DNA from: Neorhizobium petrolearium
Lineage (GTDB): Bacteria > Pseudomonadota > Alphaproteobacteria > Rhizobiales > Rhizobiaceae
Assembly (NCBI RefSeq): GCF_017873175.1
Contig: NZ_JAGGJW010000009.1
Span: forward strand, 235,852-299,851
Direction of reading: 5' to 3'
Length of the DNA stretch: 64,000 nt
Shown here in pieces: positions 50,143-58,911 of the stretch (positions are counted from its first letter, which is position 1; each line of letters opens with the position of its first letter). The notes under the pieces were generated by a model, which did not search any database, was not told where the DNA came from, and saw only the letters and a list, made by a program, of their open reading frames with translations. A program made the translations under genes and the position numbers.

Positions 50143-51068
50143 CAGGCAAGCTCCCTGAGACGTTTTTCCTGGCGGCGAAGCAGCCGCTCCACTTCGGCCT
50201 GCGCCGGGGCATCCAGTTGCGCGCCCGGTTGGCGTTGCGCGCCCGATGCTATCGCGCCACGTTTGGCCAACACGTATTTGCGAACAGCAAGCCCGACGCC
50301 CGGTTGCTGCTCGTACCGGACGAGCGGCAGATAGGCGTCGAATAGATCCTGGGCGCGCTCCATCTCGCCACGGCCCGCGAAATCCGTCACCTGAACCAGC
50401 ATTTCCGGGAAGCCGAAGCCTGTCATAGCGCCATCGGCGCCGCGCGCCATCTCCTCCGGAAGGAAGACGCCGCCATTGCCGCAAAGCACGGATATGCGGC
50501 GACGCCCCTTCTTCTCGGCGTCGCGAAGCTTCGATATTTTCGAAAGGCCAGGCCAATCCTCATGCTTGAGCATGACGATTTGCGGCAACTCGTCGATCAG
50601 ACGGCCGAGAAGTTCATCGCTGATCTGCACCGTCGTCGCCAATGGGAAGTCCTGGAGCACGACCGGCACGTCCTTGCCGAGAAAGCCACAGGCCTGACGA
50701 TAGTAGTTCAGGATCTGCGCGTCCGTGCGCAGGCTCATTGGCGGCGCGATCATCACCCCCGCGGCGCCCTCAGCCATCGCCTCGTGACTGACCTCGGCGA
50801 GCGCGGCAAGGCCGGGCGACGACACGCCGACCACAACAGGCTTGCCCTGCGCGCGCGAAATGACACGCTGGATGACCTGCCGGGATTCGGCTCCTGTCAG
50901 CTTTGGGGCCTCGCCCATCATGCCAAGGACAGTCAAACCGTCGGCGCCAGCATCCAGATAAAAATCCGTAACGCGGTCGAGGCTATTGAGATCGAGTGAT
51001 CCATCATCCTTGAACGGAGTGACCGAGATCACGAAGACGCCACGCGCCTTTTCGTCAAGAAGCGCCAT
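50142..51068 (-). CDS. DapA-like aldolase/lyase with altered active site
   Basis: The 308-residue TIM-barrel protein keeps the Schiff-base Lys in IVMLKHEDW. Three residues typical of dihydrodipicolinate synthase are changed, however: the GTTGES loop reads GMMGEA (both Thr lost), and the Tyr of the YNVP-like motif is Gln (VVLQDFP). The spacing from that position to the Lys is normal, so the alignment is sound. A different substrate and proton relay are likely. It follows the amidohydrolase by two bases and overlaps the SDR. The ATG at 51068 has AGGAC upstream. Confidence 0.85.
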   Translation of the reverse strand: MALLDEKARGVFVISVTPFKDDGSLDLNSLDRVTDFYLDAGADGLTVLGMMGEAPKLTGAESRQVIQRVISRAQGKPVVVGVSSPGLAALAEVSHEAMAEGAAGVMIAPPMSLRTDAQILNYYRQACGFLGKDVPVVLQDFPLATTVQISDELLGRLIDELPQIVMLKHEDWPGLSKISKLRDAEKKGRRRISVLCGNGGVFLPEEMARGADGAMTGFGFPEMLVQVTDFAGRGEMERAQDLFDAYLPLVRYEQQPGVGLAVRKYVLAKRGAIASGAQRQPGAQLDAPAQAEVERLLRRQEKRLRELA

Positions 51069-51070
51069 GG

Positions 51071-52441
51071 TCAGTCCTTTTTTGTCGCAAACCAGCCGGT
51101 GGTGGCGCGCGGCACGAAACGGCCACTTCCAGGGCTGTTGAGAATGTCTTCGCCGTTCCACACAAGTTTCCCGCGCAGCCAGCTTGCCGCCACCCGAACC
51201 GTAAACGTCTCGCCATGGAACGGGCTCCAGTTGAGGCCGTCGTGAGACGCCGCCTCGTCCCAGACGAAGGAGCCCTGTTCAAGCGCCACCAGATCCGCGT
51301 CCCGGCCGACGACGATCGCGCCTTTGCGATCGTCGATGCCGAAGAAACGGGCGGGACGCTCGGCAAGATATTCGGCAGTAAGTGTCGCGGCATCGAGGCC
51401 GCGCGCTTCTGCGGCTGTAAAAAAGGCCGGGACGAGCGTCTCGAGGCCGGGAACGCCGGCGCCCGCATCGAAAATCGAAGCCGTCAGCTTGTTGTCGATC
51501 GGCCAGCTTGAATGGTCGGAAGAAATGAACGCGACAAGATCATCGGAAATCGACCGCCACAATCCATCGATCGCAGCCGAGCGGATCGGCGGGTTCACTT
51601 TCATCCGCGCACCAAGCCGGTCGCCGTCGCGGGCGGCATCCAGCCAAAGATAATGGACGCAGAGCTCGCCAGTCGCAGCAGCGCCCAGCCCGGCCACCGC
51701 TCCGGTCAACCGGAACCCCGTTTCCGTCGTCAGGTGAACGGGATGGACATGTGCGCCGCTTGACAGGCCGAGGGCTAGGAACTGACCGGTTGCCGCCAAT
51801 TCAGCCGCTTCCGGCCGCGCATGCGCATGCGCGACGATCCCGTTGCCGCCCGCCGCCTTCGCTTGCGCAATGCGGGCCATGACGATCTCCTGATCCTCAT
51901 TGTGCAACCCGAGCGGAATGCGCGTCGGCGCCAGAGCCTCCATCAGATCGAGCACGAGATCCTCGCCGATTCGCGGGAAACGCACCGGGTTGCTTTCGAA
52001 TGAGGATATCTTGAAGGCGGCAACACCGCCTTCGATCAATGCCGCCAGGTTGGTTGTACCCGTCTCGCGGGTCACCGTTCCATAAAGCGCCATATCCGCA
52101 TGCGAGTGGGCGGCAATCGCCGCGATCTTGGCATCCAGCCGCTCCGGCCGGTCAAGTGGTTGCGGATTGTCATAAGGCATATCGACCAGGGTGGTGACGC
52201 CGCCCGCAATTGCCGAACGTGTAGTGTCGGCGATCCCAGCCAGACCCTTGTAGCTTGTCGCATGGGTCTGACCGTCAACTGCACCGGGAAGAATCAGAGC
52301 GCTGCCGCGATCTTCCACCCTCGCGGCGGCCGGAGCGTCACCGGTCCCGACTGCAGCAATCAGACCACCGGAGATTGCGACCCAGCCGTTTTCGAGAATG
52401 CCGTCCGGCACCACGACGCGACCTTTGACTACAAGCTCCAT
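51071..52441 (-). CDS. Cyclic amidohydrolase (hydantoinase/dihydroorotase/allantoinase family)
   Basis: The 456-residue protein has the urease-type amidohydrolase layout: ALILPGAVDGQTHAT near residue 52, a carboxylated-Lys candidate in AAFKISSF, LHNEDQE, AHVHPVHLTT and the Asp in ISSDHSSW. The usual HxH motif reads QTH, so the first His ligand is replaced by Gln. The C-terminal part (WLRGKLVWNGEDI) closes the beta-sandwich. AGGGA lies eight bases before the ATG at 52441. The neighbour is a hydantoin-racemase-like protein, so opening of a hydantoin-like ring is plausible. Confidence 0.87.
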   Translation of the reverse strand: MELVVKGRVVVPDGILENGWVAISGGLIAAVGTGDAPAAARVEDRGSALILPGAVDGQTHATSYKGLAGIADTTRSAIAGGVTTLVDMPYDNPQPLDRPERLDAKIAAIAAHSHADMALYGTVTRETGTTNLAALIEGGVAAFKISSFESNPVRFPRIGEDLVLDLMEALAPTRIPLGLHNEDQEIVMARIAQAKAAGGNGIVAHAHARPEAAELAATGQFLALGLSSGAHVHPVHLTTETGFRLTGAVAGLGAAATGELCVHYLWLDAARDGDRLGARMKVNPPIRSAAIDGLWRSISDDLVAFISSDHSSWPIDNKLTASIFDAGAGVPGLETLVPAFFTAAEARGLDAATLTAEYLAERPARFFGIDDRKGAIVVGRDADLVALEQGSFVWDEAASHDGLNWSPFHGETFTVRVAASWLRGKLVWNGEDILNSPGSGRFVPRATTGWFATKKD

Positions 52442-52445
52442 CGGA

Positions 52446-53105
52446 TCATCCCTTTGTAAAATAGTTAAGGTCGAGCGCATTGATCGCGGCCGCGACGGCT
52501 GCCTGGACGGGATCTACGACGGGCACGCCTAATTCCTGCTGCAAGACAGGACGATGACCACCCATGCCGGCACATCCAAGGATGACCACGCCCGCACCGT
52601 CTTTTTCAGCCATGACTTTAGCGGTGCGAGCGACTGATGCACCGGCAAGGTCCAGATCGTTGGCCTCCGCCACCGACATGTTGACCGGCCGGTCGGCGGC
52701 AAGACGCGCGGTCAGGCCTAGTCGCTCGATCTGGGCCGCGTGGCGCGCAACCGACGACGCTCCGAGCGAAACAACGCCGAAACGCGGCGCAAGCTGCAGC
52801 GCGGCATAGTAGGCAGCCTCGGCGATGCCGATGACCGGCCTGCTTGTCGCCGCGCGCGAAGCCACAACTCCGGGATCGGAAAAGCAGGCAACCACAAAGG
52901 CGTCCGCGTCACTGGAAGCGATCGTCTCGATGACCATCGGCGCGACGACCGCCACATCCGCATCGGTCTCGATGCCGATCGGCGCCTCAGGAAGACGATC
53001 ACAGACGATGGTGTGACCCGTGACCGCCCGCAACGGCGCAATACTCGCCGAAATGGCTTCGGTGACCTTCGCGGAACTGTTTGGATTGAGAACAAGAATT
53101 TTCAT
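52446..53105 (-). CDS. Asp/Glu/hydantoin racemase family protein
   Basis: The 219-residue protein starts MKILVLNPNSS, typical of hydantoin racemases, and has two catalytic Cys residues, Cys74 in VVACFSDPG and Cys178 in VILGCAGMGG, as two-base racemases need. It would interconvert the D and L forms of a 5-substituted hydantoin or amino acid derivative before ring opening by the next enzyme. It is the first gene of the minus-strand operon; the region upstream contains repeated GTC-YA-rich half-sites. Confidence 0.9.
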   Translation of the reverse strand: MKILVLNPNSSAKVTEAISASIAPLRAVTGHTIVCDRLPEAPIGIETDADVAVVAPMVIETIASSDADAFVVACFSDPGVVASRAATSRPVIGIAEAAYYAALQLAPRFGVVSLGASSVARHAAQIERLGLTARLAADRPVNMSVAEANDLDLAGASVARTAKVMAEKDGAGVVILGCAGMGGHRPVLQQELGVPVVDPVQAAVAAAINALDLNYFTKG

Positions 53106-53630
53106 CGGAGCCCTATTCCAGTGCGAGCCTAAGCGTCCAATATCCCACGTAATATGTCAACTGATATTTTTATAACAATATTAGACAAAAAGCGTCTATT
53201 TTACAGCCACATAGGCGGTACATAATTGAGCAATTGCCTGATAAAAGGCGACGACACGGTCGCTAACGCACTGCGCGGGCTCTGGCGGGAGACCCGTTAT
53301 CGCTCAACCATCGTTGCAAATGGATCGATCAGCCGGTTGGCGGAACTGACTGAAGAAGGCAACGCACATCTTGCGCGACGATGCCCGATCATCACCACCA
53401 AGAGACCACTACCCACAGAGACGCCAATGAAGGGAGTGGATCGCCGAGCCTACGAGGCTGGCCATCATCGATTGACTGGAATATCCGGAGAACAAGATAA
53501 AGTGCGCGCTGGGGGGCCTACAGTCGAGGCACACCCGAATTCAACGTTCTTCAGACCGCAAATCAGGCCAAAGACTGATATCTGGAGTGAGAAATCAGGT
53601 TACAGGCTGCTGTCCGATAAATTTCATCAA
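53106..53630. other. Intergenic region upstream of the hydantoin-type operon
   Basis: Over 500 bases without a supported gene. The left part (53130-53205) is AT-rich and holds repeated half-sites and an inverted repeat, and is the likely promoter region of the minus-strand operon. The plus frame through 53226-53560 shows no family features and continues antisense into the LysR gene; it may be a relic or chance. Confidence 0.5.
53182..53198. promoter_or_regulatory. Inverted repeat TAGAC-N7-GTCTA
   Basis: TAGAC (53182-53186) and GTCTA (53194-53198) are perfect arms with flanking AT/T-rich bases. A related half-site, GTCCAATAT (53135-53143), lies 40 bases closer to the operon start. It could be bound by the FCD-GntR (44271) or the LysR (53631) regulator. 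Confidence 0.45.
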
Positions 53631-54563
53631 TCAAGCAGCTTCGTCAGACAAGATTCCGGCGAACTCTTTTTTCGCCGCAATCTGTCGAGTGATCTCGATA
53701 AAGTCGATTACGGTTTTCGATTTTTCCTCCGCATGCCAAGCGATCAGCAGTTCGACTTCTGCAGGAATATCGTTGAGACGGCGGTAAACCACATATGGGC
53801 TTGGGTTGTGAGCCAGCCAGGATGGTGCGATCGCCACGCCGACGCCCGCCGCGACCAGGGTTCCGATTGCCAATGTGTGCGAGACCTCCTGTACGATCAC
53901 CGGATAGACCCCTGCGCGGCGAAGCGCGTCCATGATTGCGTGATAATAGCTCGCGCCGACGAGCGGCGCATAGGTGATCAGCGGCTCACCGGCGAAGTCC
54001 TTCACCGTCAGGTCGTTTTTTTCCGCCAGCCGGTGGTCTTTCGGCAGAACCGCCACGAAGCCCTCCTGCAGAATATGTTCCGTTTTCAAAAAGCCCGCGG
54101 GGTTGGTCGGACGGATGAATGCGACCTGGACCTTGTTGCTCTGCAGAAGCTCCAACTGCTGCGCTGTTCCCAGGATCTGCACGTCGACCGTCATCGCCGG
54201 ATAGAGTTTGCGAAAGTCGGCAATGACAGGCGGCATGACATGCGATAGCGCCAGATGGACTCCGCTGACGCAAATCGTTCCGCTGTCTTCGCCAGAAATG
54301 GAACGGGTGTGCGTGACCGCCCGGTCTATACCTCCTAGGATTTCCTGAGCGTGGCGCAGGAAAATCTCGCCGGCCGGCGTAAGCTTCACACGACGGGTGG
54401 TGCGATGAAAAAGCGGCGTGCCGAGCCGCTCTTCGAGCTGGCGAATCTGCTGGCTGAGCGGGGCCTGCGCCATACCGAGCTTGTCCGCCGCGCGGCTGAA
54501 GTGAAGCTCCTCCGCGACGCAGACGAAATAATGAAGGTGACGAAATTCGATGCCATATTTCAT
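53631..54563 (-). CDS. LysR family regulator (BenM/CatM-like)
   Basis: The 310-residue protein has the LysR helix-turn-helix (FRHLHYFVCVAEELHFSRAA, then QAPLSQQIRQLEERLGTPLF) and a type 2 periplasmic-binding-like effector domain. The N-terminus is closest in style to the BenM/CatM group. It sits upstream of the minus-strand hydantoin-type operon and is divergent from the plus-strand Dpp-type operon. An 18-bp inverted repeat lies 34 bases from its start. Control of the plus-strand operon is the simpler reading. Confidence 0.92.
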   Translation of the reverse strand: MKYGIEFRHLHYFVCVAEELHFSRAADKLGMAQAPLSQQIRQLEERLGTPLFHRTTRRVKLTPAGEIFLRHAQEILGGIDRAVTHTRSISGEDSGTICVSGVHLALSHVMPPVIADFRKLYPAMTVDVQILGTAQQLELLQSNKVQVAFIRPTNPAGFLKTEHILQEGFVAVLPKDHRLAEKNDLTVKDFAGEPLITYAPLVGASYYHAIMDALRRAGVYPVIVQEVSHTLAIGTLVAAGVGVAIAPSWLAHNPSPYVVYRRLNDIPAEVELLIAWHAEEKSKTVIDFIEITRQIAAKKEFAGILSDEAA

Positions 54564-54596
54564 ATCCTGAACATATCAATGGTCGCGTGATTTTGT

Positions 54597-54614
54597 AATA
54601 GATAATAATCTATT
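54597..54614. promoter_or_regulatory. LysR-type operator between divergent genes
   Basis: AATAGAT (54597-54603), AATA, ATCTATT (54608-54614) has two perfect 7-base arms. It is flanked by a direct repeat CGTGATT on both sides (near 54586 and 54617). It lies 34 bases before the LysR start and 76 bases before the permease start. Confidence 0.55.
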
Positions 54615-54689
54615 CTCGTGATTAGCTTTCAAAAAAAAGACATAATGATTGGAACAGCTGGGGCCTCCAGGCCCTGAAACGGTGCATTT

Positions 54690-55610
54690 ATGACGCGTTT
54701 CTGGTTGCTGAAGATTCTGCGGACCGTGCTGACGCTCTGGTTCGTCGTGACTTTCACATTCGTGGTCTTGAGGACCTCCGGCGACCCGGTCGTCGCACTC
54801 GTCGGTGCCGACGCCACCCCGGAGGAAATCGAACAGTTCCGTACGCTCTGGCGCCTCGATGACCCGCTATGGGTCCAATACTTGCGCTACGTCATGCAAA
54901 TGGCGATCGGTGAGTTCGGCGTTTCCTATCGCGACGGTCGCGAGGTGATCGACATCATCGCCGAGCGCATCCCTTGGACGCTGATGCTGGGGCTCTTCTC
55001 CTATCTCGGTGCCATCCTGATCGGCGTACCGGCCGGCATTGTCGCCGCCATCAAGCGCGGCTCGATTTTCGATAATCTCATCATGGCCACCGCAGTCTTC
55101 GGCTTTGCGCTGCCGAACTTCTTCCTCGGGGTCCTTATGATTCTGCTTTTCTCGCTGAGCCTGCAATGGCTTCCGAGTTCGGGCACCGGCTCCATCTGGC
55201 ACCTGATCATGCCGGCGATCACACTCGCCACGTTCACGGCGGGCACGCTCGCCCGCTTCACCCGCTCGGCCATGCTGGAAGTGCTCGACAAACTCTATAT
55301 CCGGGCCGCCGCTGCAAAGGGAGTAAGTTATTGGAAGCGCATCATCTTCCATGCCCTGCCGAACGCCAGCATTCCCCTCGTGACGATCATCGGCCTCAAC
55401 CTCGGCGAATTGATCGGCGGTGCGATCGTGGTGGAGACCGTCTTCGCCTGGCCGGGGGTCGGTCGCCTGCTGGTGACCGCCGTCTCGTCCAGGGATCTGG
55501 CGGTTGTCCAGGGTCTCGTCCTCATCATGGCCGTCACCATGGTACTCGCAAACCTGGTGGTCGACCTGCTCTACGGCCTGCTCGATCCCCGCATCCGCGT
55601 ACAGAATTGA
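54690..55610 (+). CDS. Dpp/Opp-type ABC permease, DppB-like
   Basis: The 306-residue membrane protein has an N-terminal helix, LRTSGDPVVALVGADAT (a variant of the PGDP segment), WRLDDPLWVQYLRYV and a permease domain with an EAA-like loop (LDKLYIRAAAAKGVSY, then HALPNASIPLVT) ending LLDPRIR. Unlike the other three Dpp-type operons here, this one starts with the permease and places the receptor third. The ribosome site is weak. The operon continues through eight genes to 63665. Confidence 0.93.
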   Translation: MTRFWLLKILRTVLTLWFVVTFTFVVLRTSGDPVVALVGADATPEEIEQFRTLWRLDDPLWVQYLRYVMQMAIGEFGVSYRDGREVIDIIAERIPWTLMLGLFSYLGAILIGVPAGIVAAIKRGSIFDNLIMATAVFGFALPNFFLGVLMILLFSLSLQWLPSSGTGSIWHLIMPAITLATFTAGTLARFTRSAMLEVLDKLYIRAAAAKGVSYWKRIIFHALPNASIPLVTIIGLNLGELIGGAIVVETVFAWPGVGRLLVTAVSSRDLAVVQGLVLIMAVTMVLANLVVDLLYGLLDPRIRVQN

Positions 55611-55620
55611 GGATAGAAGG

Positions 55621-56460
55621 ATGAAGCGCATCTCTCCCATCCTCGTCCTTGCCATCGCGGTGCTCGTCATCGCCGTGCTGGTCGCGATTGTCGGCAACGT
55701 CTTCACGCCCTACGGCATGTCGCAGCAGAACCTGCTCGCGCGCCTCAGGCCGCCGGCTTTCCTCACCGGCGGCAATCCGGATTTTCCGCTCGGCACCGAC
55801 CGCATCGGCCGCGACATGGTGGCAAGGGTCATCGCCGGATTGCGGATGTCGCTCTCGGTCGCGATCGCCGGCACGATCATCGGAGCGGCCTTCGGCTCTG
55901 CGGTGGGCTTCATCGCCGCGCATTTTAGGGGATGGGTGGAAGAAGTCCTGATGATGCTCGTCGACTTCCAGGCATCGCTCCCCTTCATCCTCATCACCTT
56001 GACGCTGCTTGCCTTCTTCGGCAACAGCATGACGCTCTTCGTCATCCTGATGGGCCTGTTCGGCTGGGAAAAATATGCGCGCCTCTCCCGCGGCGTGGTC
56101 CTGTCGGCAATCAGCCAGCCCTATGCCAAGGCGATCATCGCCCTCGGCGCAGGTAACGGCCGGCTTTATCTCAAGCACGTCCTGCCGAATGTCGCGAGCG
56201 CGCTGATCGTGCAGGTGACCCTGACCTTTCCGCAGATCATCCTTCTGGAAACCTCGCTCAGTTTCTTAGGCCTGGGCATCCAGCCTCCACAGACGAGCCT
56301 CGGCCAGATCCTCGGGGACGGTCGCGACTACCTGTCGACCGCATGGTGGATCTCGGTCGTGCCCGGATCGATCATTTTCCTCGTCACTCTTTCGATGAGC
56401 ATCGTCGGCGACTGGTTGCGTGACCGGCTCGACCCGATGCTGCGTGTCAGAACCGCATGA
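55621..56460 (+). CDS. Dpp/Opp-type ABC permease, DppC-like
   Basis: The 279-residue membrane protein has an N-terminal helix (about 5-27), then GTDRIGRDMVARVIAGLRMS and a permease domain with an EAA-like loop (SQPYAKAIIALGAGNGRLYLKHVLPN in part) and SFLGLGIQPPQTSLGQ. The length is normal. GAGGATAGAAGG precedes the ATG at 55621, ten bases after the DppB-like stop. Confidence 0.93.
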   Translation: MKRISPILVLAIAVLVIAVLVAIVGNVFTPYGMSQQNLLARLRPPAFLTGGNPDFPLGTDRIGRDMVARVIAGLRMSLSVAIAGTIIGAAFGSAVGFIAAHFRGWVEEVLMMLVDFQASLPFILITLTLLAFFGNSMTLFVILMGLFGWEKYARLSRGVVLSAISQPYAKAIIALGAGNGRLYLKHVLPNVASALIVQVTLTFPQIILLETSLSFLGLGIQPPQTSLGQILGDGRDYLSTAWWISVVPGSIIFLVTLSMSIVGDWLRDRLDPMLRVRTA

Positions 56461-56497
56461 CCAGAACCGTATAATCATAATAGGAGAAGGTGGAACC

Positions 56498-58075
56498 ATG
56501 TATACCAGACGCGAAGTGGGAAGTCTCATTCTGGGAGCCGGTGCATTGTCGCTCGCCGGCCGCATGCCGCGGGCCAATGCCGCGGACCGGCCATCGCTGA
56601 CGATCGCCGTCGACAATCTCTGGGCCAATATGGCGACGATCAACGGTATCTCGACCACGTCGCGCCGCATCTTCCCGAATTTCTACGACACGCTCGTCGA
56701 CCGCGACTACATTAATGATGAGAACGGCCTGCTCTTCGCGCCGAAACTTGCGACGAAATGGGAACAGAACGGCAATGTCTGGAGCATCCAGCTGCGCGAA
56801 GGCGTGAAATTCCACGACGGCACCGAGATGACGTCGGAGGATGCCGTCTTTACCTTGTCCCCGGAGCGACTATGGGGGCAGAAGCCGTTCGAACCGCGCG
56901 GCAAGACTTTCACGGCCGGCTTCAAGCGGGTCGAGGCGACTGGCAAATATACGTTCGAGATCGAAACCGAACGCCCCGACCCGAACATTCCGGCAAAGCT
57001 GACCGGCTATATCGGCTTCGTCGTGCCGAAGAAATACTACATGGAAGTGGGCGTCGACGGCTTCGGCCAGAAGCCGATCGGCACGGGTCCCTACAAGGTG
57101 ACGACCTTCCGTTCCGGCGAGATCATGGTGCTGGAGGCCTTCGACGATTATTGGGACGGCCCGCCGCCGGTCAAGCAGATCTCCTGGAAGATCGTGCCGG
57201 AATTCGCCGCCCGCATGGCGGGCCTCGTCTCGGGCGAATTCGACTTCATGGTCAACATCCCGACCGATCAGGAGAAATCGCTGGAAAGCTACAAGGGCGT
57301 AGTGCTGAAGCGCGTGCTCGCCGACAACTATCCGGCCTTCGCCTTCAACACCCGCCCCGATCCGGAAGACAATCCGCTGGTCGACGCCAACCTGCGCTAC
57401 GCCATGGTCCAGGCGATCGACATGGATTCGATTGTCCAGGCGCTGTTTAACGGCACGACCGAACATCCGGCCGTCCCGTTCAACTTCAAGGAATACGGCA
57501 AGTTCTATGATCCTGACTTGCCGGTGAAACTGCCCTACGACGTCGCCGCCGCCAAGGCGCTGGTCGCCAAGACGAAATATAAGGGCGAGAAACTGCTCTG
57601 GCACATCACCCGGCAGTTCTATCCGAACTATGAGGCGGCCGCCGAAATCATGGTCGAGCAATGGCGGGAGATCGGCGTCAACGTCGAAGCACAGGTGCTC
57701 GATAATTTCGAACTCGTCTATCGCCGTCCGTTCCATCTCATGAACATGTCCATGAGCTCGGACTTCATTCCCGGTGATCCCTACCAGCCGCTCTGGCTCG
57801 ACTGGGGCCCGACCGCCTCGCGTTCGACGGCCAACTGGAAGACCTGGGATCCTACTCCGGAATTCGTCGAGCTCGGCAAGAAGTTCGACGCCACGACGGA
57901 ATTCGAGGAACGCAAGAAGGCCTATCTGGCGCTTTCGGAAGAATGGCAGCGCGTGACGCCCGGCTACTACCTGTGGAAGAGCGTCTACAACTGCGCCCAT
58001 CGCACCGGCATCGAATTCAAATTCAAGCCGAACGGCGAAATGCGCATCTACGGCGATTACTTCAAGTTCGTATGA
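56498..58075 (+). CDS. ABC transporter family 5 substrate-binding protein
   Basis: The 525-residue product has a leader with twin arginines (MYTRREVGSLILGAGALSLA) and a mature start near ADRPSLTIAVDN, suggesting Tat export. The SBP_bac_5 pattern is visible in WSIQLREGVKFHDGTEMTSE. GGAGAAGG precedes the ATG. Its stop overlaps the creatininase-like start. It captures the substrate for the permeases at 54690 and 55621. Confidence 0.93.
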   Translation: MYTRREVGSLILGAGALSLAGRMPRANAADRPSLTIAVDNLWANMATINGISTTSRRIFPNFYDTLVDRDYINDENGLLFAPKLATKWEQNGNVWSIQLREGVKFHDGTEMTSEDAVFTLSPERLWGQKPFEPRGKTFTAGFKRVEATGKYTFEIETERPDPNIPAKLTGYIGFVVPKKYYMEVGVDGFGQKPIGTGPYKVTTFRSGEIMVLEAFDDYWDGPPPVKQISWKIVPEFAARMAGLVSGEFDFMVNIPTDQEKSLESYKGVVLKRVLADNYPAFAFNTRPDPEDNPLVDANLRYAMVQAIDMDSIVQALFNGTTEHPAVPFNFKEYGKFYDPDLPVKLPYDVAAAKALVAKTKYKGEKLLWHITRQFYPNYEAAAEIMVEQWREIGVNVEAQVLDNFELVYRRPFHLMNMSMSSDFIPGDPYQPLWLDWGPTASRSTANWKTWDPTPEFVELGKKFDATTEFEERKKAYLALSEEWQRVTPGYYLWKSVYNCAHRTGIEFKFKPNGEMRIYGDYFKFV

Positions 58076-58911
58076 TGACCAGGGTACGCAAGCATGCGCT
58101 GAAGGACATGACGTTCGCGGAATTCCGCGAGCGTCTTTCCGAAAGGCCCGTCATCCTGCTGCCCTTCGGTAGCCAGGAGGAACAAGGCCCCCACGCCCCG
58201 ATGGGCGATTTCATGCTGACCGAGGCGGTGGCGGGACAAGTGGCAGAAGCCTGCGACGCGATCGTCGCGCCGACCATTCCCTTCGGTTATGCGGATTTCT
58301 TCAAGACCATTGCGGGCGGCATCCAGCTGCGGCCTTCGACGTTTTCGGCCGTCGTCGAAGATACCGTGGCCGCCTTTCTCGATCACGGTATCGAGCATAT
58401 TCTGATCCTGAACGGCCATACCAGCAACGCACCGCTCTTCGATCAGACACTTCGCCGTATCCGCACGGAACGCGGGGTTTCAATCCCCTTCGTCAATCTC
58501 TGGCAATCGATCCCCGACGTGCTTTGGAAGGAATTGCACGGCAATTCCGTCGCCGCTGCGCGCGGCCATGGGGGCGAGCCGCTGACCTCCATCTACCTGC
58601 ATCTCTTCCCCGAACTGATGCGTATGGACCTCGCCCGTCCATCGGTGCGCGCCAAGGCGTTCGGCCTCCCGACTGGCGGCGTCAACAACGTCCAGTTCGA
58701 AGGCATGCCCGTGCATGTGCAGCTCAACTGCCACGAGGTGAATGCCGACGGCATGCTAGGCGGCGATCCATCGCTCGCCAGCGCAGAAAAGGGCGCGAGA
58801 ATGGTCGAACATCTTGTTGGCTTCTGCGCCCGCTTCGTCGGACATATGCGCGGCTGCGATATGCGCTCGGCAACCGCCTTTGCACCTCAAGACACAAAGG
58901 CGGCCTCATGA
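58072..58911 (+). CDS. Creatininase family amidohydrolase (copy 3, altered metal motif)
   Basis: The 279-residue protein belongs to the creatininase family (LLPFGSQEEQGPHAPMGDF, ILNGHTSNAP, ARGHGGEPLTS). The usual EQH in the first motif reads EEQ, so the His ligand is replaced by Gln, while the neighbouring GPH His and the Asp are kept. This differs from copies 1 and 2, which keep EQH. It overlaps the receptor stop (ATGA) and the ATPase start, so import and hydrolysis are coupled. The substrate may be a lactam or gamma-glutamyl amide (inference from neighbours). Confidence 0.86.
   Translation: MMTRVRKHALKDMTFAEFRERLSERPVILLPFGSQEEQGPHAPMGDFMLTEAVAGQVAEACDAIVAPTIPFGYADFFKTIAGGIQLRPSTFSAVVEDTVAAFLDHGIEHILILNGHTSNAPLFDQTLRRIRTERGVSIPFVNLWQSIPDVLWKELHGNSVAAARGHGGEPLTSIYLHLFPELMRMDLARPSVRAKAFGLPTGGVNNVQFEGMPVHVQLNCHEVNADGMLGGDPSLASAEKGARMVEHLVGFCARFVGHMRGCDMRSATAFAPQDTKAAS

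Noticed and set aside
53155..53160. Minus-strand TTGACA before the hydantoin-type operon
   Set aside because: No -10-like hexamer at 16-18 base spacing; the nearest candidate is only 12 bases away.
53226..54248. Plus-strand frame of 340 residues upstream of and antisense to the LysR gene
   Set aside because: Two thirds of it is antisense to a clear LysR gene and the rest shows no family features or ribosome site.
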